Source: Rhizobium sp. Q54
Lineage (GTDB): Bacteria > Pseudomonadota > Alphaproteobacteria > UBA2966 > CAIVPW01
NCBI GenBank assembly: GCA_945947575.1
Contig: CAMEYM010000006.1
Span: forward strand, 43,905 to 107,904
Direction of reading: 5' to 3'
DNA length: 64,000 bases
Shown piece by piece: positions 9,932 through 17,529 of the stretch. Position numbers and translations under genes: made by a program. The stretch's first letter is position 1, and each line of letters opens with the position of its first letter. A model generated the notes under the pieces. It was not told the DNA's origin, made no database searches, and was given only the letters and a program-made list of their open reading frames with translations.

Positions 9932-9999
9932 CTCGAGGAGGAGAAGAAGCCCGAGAGCGTCGCGGACTACACGGGCACCTCAATAGCGGGCGCCTTCGG

Positions 10000-10398
10000 C
10001 TAGACCCGCCCGGCGACCGCGGAGGAAATTGCAGCGTCCAGATCCTCGCCGACGTATGGCTTCATCAAGTGCAGAAGCCGGGGTTCCTTGTCTTTGGGCA
10101 GCTCGGCATATCCGGTGGCGACGATAATCGGCAGGTTCGGCCACTTGGAGCGGATCTCGGCCGCGAGCTGGGTCCCGGTCATGCCCGGCATGGCCTGGTC
10201 GGTCAGGACCACATCGACCGGCGTGCCGGCGTGCAGAATCTCGAGCGCCTTGCGCGGGGAGGGTGCCTCCAGCACCTGATGGCCGAGGCTCTCCAGCACG
10301 TCCAGCGTCGACATGCTGATCAGCGCGTCGTCTTCGACGAGCAGCACCCGGCATGGCGCCGCGTGCCGCGCCCGCTCGACGGTCTCCAGCTTTTCCAT
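10000..10398 (-). CDS. Single-domain response regulator (CheY-like)
   Basis: CRVLLVEDDALISMSTLDVLESLGH..DVVLTDQAMPGMTG; start set at internal Met MEKLETVERARHAAPCRVLLVEDD. Confidence 0.85.
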   Translation of the reverse strand: MEKLETVERARHAAPCRVLLVEDDALISMSTLDVLESLGHQVLEAPSPRKALEILHAGTPVDVVLTDQAMPGMTGTQLAAEIRSKWPNLPIIVATGYAELPKDKEPRLLHLMKPYVGEDLDAAISSAVAGRV

Positions 10399-10640
10399 GA
10401 ATGTCCTCCCGACGCGCTGCCACTGCCCGGCAGGGTCAAAAGCTCGCTCCACGCGGCAACCTACGCTGCTAGCCAAAGCCGAGCAGTCGCGCTTTCGCGG
10501 TGGTCGCCTATCTCCACTGGGGGAGCAGCATCAGCGTGTGACGGGCGAACAAACCGGGCTTCGCGCCGATTGACGGCGGCACGATTCCGACGACGGCGGC
10601 TACAGGATAGTGGACGCGCGCGGCCGTCCTTGGCACGCTG

Positions 10641-12185
10641 GTGCCAATGCCCTCGGCCACCATCACGCCTCTGGTAACCGGCGATGCCGCTGCCGGCGAG
10701 GTCGTGACACGCGTCCGCTCGCAGCTGCTGCCAATCGCGCAGCGCTGCGTCGGCCAGTCGACCGCCCTCCGCCAGCAGTTCGCCGACGCCAAGGCCGCGA
10801 CCCAGCTGCTTGCCGTCGCCGACCGCACCATCACCGCCTCGCGCTCCTTGGAACGCCTGGTGTCCGCCTCGCTGGAGCCGCGCGCCGAGGCAGCCCTCGC
10901 CACCCCGGCGGCCCAGCGCCGCCTACGTCACGACCTGCGCAACCCGATCGCCGCCGTGCGTGGCTTTGTCGAAATCCTCGCGGAAGACGCCGAAGGTGCC
11001 GGCTTCGGCTACCTCGCTCCGGACGTCCAGGCGCTGCTGGCCACCGCCGACGAGACCCTCGTCGTCATCGATGGCATCCTCGACGCGGTGGCCGTGCCGG
11101 TGGTGCCGGTGCCCGGCGAGCGCGGCTACACGCCACCGGGCCGGGTGCTGGTCGTCGACGACGACGACTCGATGCGCGCCTTGCTGGTCCAGCAGTTGCG
11201 CCGGGACGGCCACGAGGTGATCGCTTCGGCGAGCGGCGAGGAGGCCTTGCAGCTCATGCGCGGCGACGAGTTCGATGCAGTCCTCGTCGACCTCAACATG
11301 CCCGGCCTCAGTGGCTACGACGTGCTGACCCGCATCGTCGCCGATCCAGAATTGCGGGAAACCGGCGTCATCATCGTCTCCAGCGCCGGCCAGGACGACC
11401 GCATCGTGCGCTGCATCGAGGCGGGCGCCATCGACTACCTGGTCAAGCCGGTCAAGCCCGTGCTGCTGCGCGCGCGCCTGGCGGCGACGCTCGCCCGCAA
11501 GCGCCTGCGCGATACCGAGCGTGAGCACCGCGCCCGCCTGGAGCTGGAGAAGGGCAAGTCCGACGCGCTGCTGCTCAACATCCTGCCGCGCCAGATGGTG
11601 GTGCGCCTGTCGGCGGGCGAGGACGTCATTGCCGACGCCTTCGACAACGTCACGGTGCTGTTCACGGACTTCGTTGGCTTTACGCGCTTCGCCGCGCGGC
11701 TCTCGCCGCGCCAGGTGGTCGAGACGCTCAACCGCGTGTTCTCGGCGTTCGACAACCTCGTGCTCCGCCTCAACGTCGAGAAGATCAAGATGATCGGCGA
11801 CGCCTATATGGCGGTGGCGGGCCTGCCCACGCCGCGCGTTGACCACGCCGAGCAGATCGCCGAGCTCGCTCTCGGGATGCAGATGACGCTCGCCCAGATC
11901 AATCCGGAGCTGAGCGAGCCCCTGGACATGCGCATCGGCATCGCGACGGGGCCGGTGGTGGCAGGGGTCATCGGCACCCACAAGTTCGCGTTCGACGTGT
12001 GGGGCCACACCGTCAACATGGCAGCCCGCCACGAGTCTTACTGTGAGTCCGGCAAGATCCACGTCGCCAAGGAGACGGAGCCGCTGCTGCGCGAGCGCTA
12101 TGTGCTGCAGTCACGCGGCATCCTCAACATCCGCGGCCGCGGCGAGGTCGAGACGTTCTACTTGTTGGGACGCAAGCCGCGCTGA
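10641..12185 (+). CDS. HisKA-like / receiver / class III adenylate cyclase fusion
   Basis: LRHDLRNPIAAVRGF; REC VLVVDDDDSMRALLVQQLRRDGHE..AVLVDLNMPGLSGYDV; cyclase VTVLFTDFVGFTRFAARL..EKIKMIGDAYMAVAG..VWGHTVNMAAR. Confidence 0.85.
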   Translation: MPMPSATITPLVTGDAAAGEVVTRVRSQLLPIAQRCVGQSTALRQQFADAKAATQLLAVADRTITASRSLERLVSASLEPRAEAALATPAAQRRLRHDLRNPIAAVRGFVEILAEDAEGAGFGYLAPDVQALLATADETLVVIDGILDAVAVPVVPVPGERGYTPPGRVLVVDDDDSMRALLVQQLRRDGHEVIASASGEEALQLMRGDEFDAVLVDLNMPGLSGYDVLTRIVADPELRETGVIIVSSAGQDDRIVRCIEAGAIDYLVKPVKPVLLRARLAATLARKRLRDTEREHRARLELEKGKSDALLLNILPRQMVVRLSAGEDVIADAFDNVTVLFTDFVGFTRFAARLSPRQVVETLNRVFSAFDNLVLRLNVEKIKMIGDAYMAVAGLPTPRVDHAEQIAELALGMQMTLAQINPELSEPLDMRIGIATGPVVAGVIGTHKFAFDVWGHTVNMAARHESYCESGKIHVAKETEPLLRERYVLQSRGILNIRGRGEVETFYLLGRKPR

Positions 12186-12235
12186 CTCTGTTCCGTCACG
12201 GCCGGGCTTGACCCGCCACCTGCGCCGCAGGCGCG

Positions 12236-12784
12236 CTACTTCAGTTCGACAATGCTCCCGCCGATGGCGGTGAGGTACTGCGGGTCACGCTGGCAGATGA
12301 ACTGCGTGACGTTGTCTTCCAGGCGCGCCAGCACGGTTGCGCCGCGCTTCTTGTTCAGCGAGTCGTACTTGAACAAGCCCTTCGAGACGATGGTGCGGAA
12401 GTCGCCGCTGGACTTCATCAGTTGCGCGGCGACGCGCGGGAATACGAAGCCCGGCACGAACCCCTGCAGCTCGCGCACGTCGGCGTCTTCGAGGCCGCCG
12501 CAGCGGCCCAGGTAATCGCATAGCAGGGCGGAAAAGGCAGCGGCCGCAGCGAGGTCGTCCTGCGCCTTCATCTTGCCGGCGCGCTCCGCCTCCTTGACGA
12601 CCCGCTCCAGGATGTAGCGGGCGACGCCTTCGATCTCCGCGTACCGCTCGGTCTTACTGGCGCGGCGGTTCGGCGCGATCTTGAAGGTCTCGATGACCTT
12701 CGGAAATTCCATTTCGAATTTGTGCAGGGAAAGGTTGTCGCGAAGGTCCTTTTCCTGCTTCTTCGAGCCAAATAGGCCGAACAT
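12236..12784 (-). CDS. Hypothetical protein
   Basis: 182-codon ORF MFGLFGSKKQEKDLRDNLSLHKFEMEFPKVIETFKIAPNRR; non-biased amino-acid composition; family not recognised. Confidence 0.65.
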   Translation of the reverse strand: MFGLFGSKKQEKDLRDNLSLHKFEMEFPKVIETFKIAPNRRASKTERYAEIEGVARYILERVVKEAERAGKMKAQDDLAAAAAFSALLCDYLGRCGGLEDADVRELQGFVPGFVFPRVAAQLMKSSGDFRTIVSKGLFKYDSLNKKRGATVLARLEDNVTQFICQRDPQYLTAIGGSIVELK

Positions 12785-12919
12785 CTATGTAGAATCCCCG
12801 CCGTGGCGAGCCACGTTTGCCCCAGGTGTGCCGGGGCGGACCCCTCGACCCAGCGTTCAGGGCACACTAGCGCATTCCTCCCGCGGCCGCGAGGCGCATC
12901 GGCTGCCGCTGTGGCAATC

Positions 12920-12965
12920 AAACGAAGAAGGCCGGAGCGGTGTCCCGCCCCGGCCTTCTTCGTTT
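12920..12965. terminator. Long bidirectional intrinsic terminator
   Basis: AAACGAAGAAGGCCGGagcggtgtcccgccCCGGCCTTCTTCGTTT near-perfect stem. Confidence 0.85.
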
Positions 12966-12979
12966 GCCGTGTGCCGGTG

Positions 12980-13690
12980 TTACTCGGCCAGGCTGATGCT
13001 CACCGCTTCGCGGCCCTTGGGCGTCTCGACGACGCGCATGGAGACTTTCTGCGATTCGTTCACGCCCGTGAGGCCGGCCTTCTCGAGGACCGAGACGTGC
13101 ACGAACACGTCCTTGGCGCCGTCGCCGGTGGCGACGAAGCCGTAACCCTTGTCGGGGCTGAACCACTTGACCGTGCCGCTCACCTCGGTGGCGGTGGACA
13201 TGTCGATCTGGGCGCGCGCCGGACGCGGTCCGCGCGGTCCGGCCGGACGGGTCGTTTGGGTCGCGGTGCTCTCGTCGACCTCGATCACGCTCACGACCTG
13301 CGGGCCCTTCTGACCCGTGCCGACCGTGACCTTCATCTTGGCGCCGGGCGAGACGCTGTCGCGCCCGGAATTGTGCAGGACACCGATGTGCAGGAATGCA
13401 TCGCCAGAGCCGTTGCCGAGCTCAACGAATCCGAAGCCCTTCTCGGGATTGAACCACTTCACGACCGCGTCGGTAGGAGGGCCGCCGGGAGGACCTTCGC
13501 GCTGGAAGGAACTGCCGCCGCCGCCCATGCTGCTGCCGCCGCCACTGCTGCTACTGCTGCTGCCACCACCCAGGCCCATCGGGGGTCCGGAGGGGGGGCC
13601 GCGTCGGTTGCCACCCTTGTCGCGCGGTGTGAAATCGTCGTCGTCGAAACCGCGGCGCCGGGGGCCGCGATGGTCGTAGTCTCTGCTCAT
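12980..13690 (-). CDS. Dual cold-shock-domain protein with low-complexity Gly/Arg/Ser N-terminus
   Basis: Two CSDs (VVKWFNPEKGFGFVEL..DAFLHIGVL and GTVKWFSPDKGYGFVAT..DVFVHVSVL); N-terminal MSRDYDHRGPRRRGFDDDD..GGGSSSSSSGGGSS. Confidence 0.9.
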   Translation of the reverse strand: MSRDYDHRGPRRRGFDDDDFTPRDKGGNRRGPPSGPPMGLGGGSSSSSSGGGSSMGGGGSSFQREGPPGGPPTDAVVKWFNPEKGFGFVELGNGSGDAFLHIGVLHNSGRDSVSPGAKMKVTVGTGQKGPQVVSVIEVDESTATQTTRPAGPRGPRPARAQIDMSTATEVSGTVKWFSPDKGYGFVATGDGAKDVFVHVSVLEKAGLTGVNESQKVSMRVVETPKGREAVSISLAE

Positions 13691-13995
13691 AGTCTCCTGC
13701 TCAAAATTTCCCCCCACACCGTGACCGCGGCGCCGCAAAACACAGAAGCACCGGCCGGCGGGGACTTCGCTCTTGGCTGGCCATACCTCGCCAGAAAGAG
13801 TTGTCGCATGGAAATCGCCAAGGTCGCAACCGCCGCGCCGACAACCGGCCCTTGCAAAACATGGCTCTGGGCCGGGAGTTTCCACATGGTTGAGGGCCGC
13901 AGGAACCCTGGTAGAAGCACAGCCCGAGTACGCGCAATCGGCGAGTGGGCTGCGTCCAGCCACGGCCGCTAGGCCGCCACTGCGGCGCGCAAATC

Positions 13996-15879
13996 CTAGC
14001 GGCTACGCGAAAATGCTTTGGCCGCCGCTGCGGCTCCGCGCCGCGAGACGGAGGCCCACGCCGCCAACACAGTACGGGCCCCCGCCTTGGCCCAGATCCG
14101 CAGTGGATCGAGGCGATGCCGCGATGCCTCGTCGGGCTCGACCTCCAGGCCGACCTGGGCGATGACGCCGCCGATGACCTCGCGCACGATCAGCTCGACC
14201 TTGCCGATGCGCAGGCGCCTGCCGCGCCGGAGCTTGCCCGGGATGTAGGTGGCCAGGAATGCCCCGACGGCGCCGTCGCGATCGATGGCGGGCACGCGAA
14301 ACCCATACGAATCGGCGATGGCGCTAAGGTTGGCGTCCGCCGGGAACACGAACTCGCCGAGCAGAAGCGCATCGACGCGGGAGTCGGCGGTATCCGGCTT
14401 GCCGCCGAACAGGAAGTCGAGCGCCGGCAGCTGCTCCGCCGCCGCCACCAACAACACGTAATCGCCAGGCGAGAGGCGCTCCAGGCTCGCCACGGGGCGG
14501 ATGGCGCCGTCGCGCACCACCGAGACGATGCCCGCGCCCTGGGGTAGCGGCAGGCGCGCGATCGGCCGGCGCAGCACCAGGCTGGTCGGCTGCACCGTGT
14601 ATGCCGCCATGTCCGCGCCGACCGCGCCCGGCAGGTCGATGTCCACCCGCGCCGGCGCATCCGGCCGCGGCGGCAGCACCACGCCGAGCCGGCGCCCTGC
14701 AAGAGCGATCGTCCAGCCCTGCACGGCGAGCGAGGCAATGACGACCGCGAACACGACGGTGAAGAACACGTCGGCGCCGATGACGCCCGTCAGCACGGGA
14801 ATCGTGCCGAGGTAGATCGGCACCGCACCGCGCAGTCCGACCCAAGAGATGAATCCGATCTCGCGCGCGTCGAAACGCTGCCCGCCAAAGCGCATCGGCG
14901 CCAGGCACGCGAACACAGCAAGCGGCCGCGCCACGAAGATGAGCGCTGCGGCGACGCCGAGGGACGCGACGAGGGTGGGCACGAGCTCGCTCGGATCGAC
15001 CAGCAACCCGAGGATCAGGAACATGACGATCTGCGCCAGCCAGGCGAGCCCGTCGTGGAAGCGATGGATGATCTGGGTGGCGCGGTGACGCCGGCTGCCA
15101 ACGACGTACCCGGCCAGGTACACCGCCAGGAACCCGCTCGCTCCGACCTGCTGAGCGCCGGCGAACAGAGTGAGCGCGCCGGCCACCGCCAGCACCGGAT
15201 AGAGACCCTGGGCGATGCCGATGCGATTGATGACAAACAGCAGAGCGAGGCCGCCGCCGAGCCCGGCCAGGATGCCGCCCGCCGTCTCCAGCGCGAATCG
15301 CCCGACCAGCACCTGCACGTCGGTGGTCCACGCCGCCCCCGTCTGCATCGTCAGCAACTCGACGCACGTGATGGTGAGAAAGATCGCCATGGGGTCGTTG
15401 AGGCCGGCCTCGACCTCGAGGGTGGCGCGCACGCGGTCGCGCAGGCGCAGGCCGCGCTGATGCAGCAGGAAGAACACCGCGGCCGCGTCGGTGCTCGCCA
15501 CCAGCGATCCCACCAGGAACCCCTCGAGCCAGGCGACGTCGAGCAGCCACATGGCGGCGAGTCCGGTGACTCCCGCGGTCACCACGACGCCTACCGTTGC
15601 GAGCGCCGCGGACGGTGCCAGCGCCAAGCGCATGTCGGCACGGCTGGTACGCAAGCCGCCGTCGAACAGGATGATGGCCAGCGCGATGCTGCCGACCAGG
15701 TAGGACGCGCCGAAATCGTCGAAGTCGATGCCGCCCGGCCCGTCTTCGCCGGCCAGCATGCCCAAGCCCAGGAACACGAGCAGCAGGGGGGCGCCGAAGC
15801 GCGTCGAGACCAGTCCGGCAAGGATCGACAGCACGATCATGCCGGCGCCCAGGAGGATCAGGTCATGGGCGAATTCCAC
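13996..15879 (-). CDS. Potassium/proton antiporter (CPA1, NhaP2/CvrA-like)
   Basis: Multi-TM FGAPLLLVFLGLGMLAGEDGPGGIDFDDF..ASTDAAAVFFLLHQRG..EAGLNDPMAIFLT plus C-terminal TrkA_C-like region. Confidence 0.88.
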   Translation of the reverse strand: MEFAHDLILLGAGMIVLSILAGLVSTRFGAPLLLVFLGLGMLAGEDGPGGIDFDDFGASYLVGSIALAIILFDGGLRTSRADMRLALAPSAALATVGVVVTAGVTGLAAMWLLDVAWLEGFLVGSLVASTDAAAVFFLLHQRGLRLRDRVRATLEVEAGLNDPMAIFLTITCVELLTMQTGAAWTTDVQVLVGRFALETAGGILAGLGGGLALLFVINRIGIAQGLYPVLAVAGALTLFAGAQQVGASGFLAVYLAGYVVGSRRHRATQIIHRFHDGLAWLAQIVMFLILGLLVDPSELVPTLVASLGVAAALIFVARPLAVFACLAPMRFGGQRFDAREIGFISWVGLRGAVPIYLGTIPVLTGVIGADVFFTVVFAVVIASLAVQGWTIALAGRRLGVVLPPRPDAPARVDIDLPGAVGADMAAYTVQPTSLVLRRPIARLPLPQGAGIVSVVRDGAIRPVASLERLSPGDYVLLVAAAEQLPALDFLFGGKPDTADSRVDALLLGEFVFPADANLSAIADSYGFRVPAIDRDGAVGAFLATYIPGKLRRGRRLRIGKVELIVREVIGGVIAQVGLEVEPDEASRHRLDPLRIWAKAGARTVLAAWASVSRRGAAAAAKAFSRSR

Positions 15880-16001
15880 GCTGGAACACTAGCGCAAGAG
15901 CGGCTGTCCCTGTGGACAAGCGATCAACGCCGCGGGCGTTGTGACGGCCCGTACATTGACTCTTAACCAGCCCGACCCTATCTGGGAGGGGCAACCGATC
16001 C

Positions 16002-16096
16002 GTGGCCTCTGGCCGCCGCGCCCCCCAGGTCTCTTGTACCGGGGCCTCCGACGAGACATCCCACAATCGAGATTGTCGAGACCGTGCGATCGTCGC
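16002..16096 (+). promoter_or_regulatory. 5' leader of csp gene 1 (paralogous to leader of csp gene 2)
   Basis: GTGGCCtctGGCCGCCGCGCC..GGCCTCCGACgAGAC..GATTGTCGAGACCGtGCGATcGTCGC shared with 16670-16754. Confidence 0.6.
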
Positions 16097-16158
16097 CGGC
16101 TGCGTATGTTTTGATACCGCGCCCCATTGGGGCGCACCTTGAGAAAGCTAGAACGACA

Positions 16159-16362
16159 ATGGCTACAGGCACTGTGAAGTGGTTCAACTCCCAGAAGGGC
16201 TTCGGCTTCATCCAGCCGGCCGACGGTGGCAAGGACGTGTTCGTCCACGTCACCGCGGTCGAGCGCGCCGGCCTGCCGGGTCTGACCGAAGGTCAGAAGG
16301 TCAACTATGAGGTTGGCACGGAGCGCGGCAAGGCCGCCGCGATCAACCTTTCGGCCGCCTAA
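16159..16362 (+). CDS. Cold-shock protein (CspA family)
   Basis: [52 protein letters not shown]. Confidence 0.95.
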   Translation: MATGTVKWFNSQKGFGFIQPADGGKDVFVHVTAVERAGLPGLTEGQKVNYEVGTERGKAAAINLSAA

Positions 16363-16400
16363 GCGACGACCGACAAGAACCGCTCCTAATCGAGCCTTGG

Positions 16401-16436
16401 AAGCCCCGGAGGGAACTCCGGGGCTTCTTGTTTTTC
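16401..16436 (+). terminator. Intrinsic terminator of csp gene 1
   Basis: AAGCCCCGGAGggaaCTCCGGGGCTTcttgttttt. Confidence 0.9.
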
Positions 16437-16498
16437 AGGGATCGACCGGATTGCGCGTCTGCCCACCGCAAGACCAAACAATCGCCTGCGTCCTCCTT

Positions 16499-16608
16499 GC
16501 GGCCTGGTCGCCCTTTCGACGGCGCTGGGATCTGCGCCAAAGCTCTCGAGGAGCGCCTCAGGAGACTTCGGGGCTTCTCGTTTTTGGCGGCGTTGTTGCC
16601 CTTTCGAG
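16499..16608 (+). repeat. Degenerate tandem repeat between the two csp genes
   Basis: gcggcctggtcgccctttcgacggcgctggga (16499-) resembles gcggcgttgttgccctttcgaggtgtcctgga (16587-); each preceded by a terminator-tail-like cggggcttct(t/c)gttttt. Confidence 0.5.
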
Positions 16609-16669
16609 GTGTCCTGGAAATTGCTTTGACTTATGGGGTCGTGGCGGGTCTTCTTGGCCCGCAATCACT

Positions 16670-16754
16670 GTGGCCATCTGGCCGCCGCGCCCGCCTTTGG
16701 CGGGCCTCCGACAAGACTCCCCCATTGCGATTGTCGAGACCGCGCGATTGTCGC
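16670..16754 (+). promoter_or_regulatory. 5' leader of csp gene 2 (paralogous to leader of csp gene 1)
   Basis: GTGGCCatctGGCCGCCGCGCC..GGCCTCCGACaAGAC..GATTGTCGAGACCGcGCGATtGTCGC. Confidence 0.6.
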
Positions 16755-16809
16755 ACGGGAGCGTTACACGACTGCGCTGCAAAGCGCACACCTAGAGAAA
16801 GACACTACG

Positions 16810-17013
16810 ATGGCTAAAGGCACCGTGAAGTGGTTCAACTCCCAAAAGGGCTTCGGCTTCATTCAGCCCGACGACGGTTCGAAGGACGTGTTCGTCCACA
16901 TCACCGCCGTTGAGCGCGCCGGCATGTCCGGCCTGAACGAGGGCCAGAAGGTCACTTATGATGTGGCCACGGAGCGCGGCAAGTCGGCGGCAGTCAATCT
17001 GCAGAACGCCTAA
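16810..17013 (+). CDS. Cold-shock protein (CspA family), second copy
   Basis: [52 protein letters not shown]. Confidence 0.95.
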   Translation: MAKGTVKWFNSQKGFGFIQPDDGSKDVFVHITAVERAGMSGLNEGQKVTYDVATERGKSAAVNLQNA

Positions 17014-17040
17014 CTAGCCACGCTGCTCCAACGGAGCTCT

Positions 17041-17077
17041 GAAGCCCCGGCGGCAACGCCGGGGCTTCTTGTATTTC
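17041..17077 (+). terminator. Intrinsic terminator of csp gene 2
   Basis: AAGCCCCGGCggcaacGCCGGGGCTTcttgtattt. Confidence 0.9.
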
Positions 17078-17210
17078 GGGCGCCCGTTGGCGCCGTGCTG
17101 AACGGAGTATCTCCGGAAACACATCGAATACTGTGCGGTCTGGGACGGGCCGGGGGCGCGCGTGTCCGCTAGCGTGCGTTCCGTTGAACACCCGTTCCGG
17201 AGATTGCACC

Positions 17211-17459
17211 GTGGCAAACGTCTTTCGCGATCTCGTCCGCGCTCCCCGCACGCTCATGCTCGCGTCGACTTTGGCCGCATCCCTAGGTGGATGCAGCACC
17301 ATGGGCGAGCGGGAGATGGTAGCCGCCGCCCCAGCGCCCGGTGGCGCGCTCACCCAGGCCGGCACCGACGCGCCCACCGCCCGCAGGTCCGATCCGGACG
17401 GTCAGTGCTTGGCGTGCTTTCCGGGCCTTCTCCAGATGCCGCTGTTCGGGCTGCGCTAA
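17211..17459 (+). CDS. Small putative lipoprotein
   Basis: GTG start; VANVFRDLVRAPRTLMLASTLAASLGGCSTMGERE with lipobox LGGC. Confidence 0.5.
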   Translation: MANVFRDLVRAPRTLMLASTLAASLGGCSTMGEREMVAAAPAPGGALTQAGTDAPTARRSDPDGQCLACFPGLLQMPLFGLR

Positions 17460-17529
17460 GCCCCACGGCAACGCGAGCGCTGTCCGGCGCGCCAGCCGCT
17501 ATACTCTTTCCACACCGGGAGGGGCGAAG

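Noticed and set aside
13530-13575. Ser/Gly microsatellite as a repeat array
   Set aside because: Explained as coding low-complexity linker of the dual cold-shock protein
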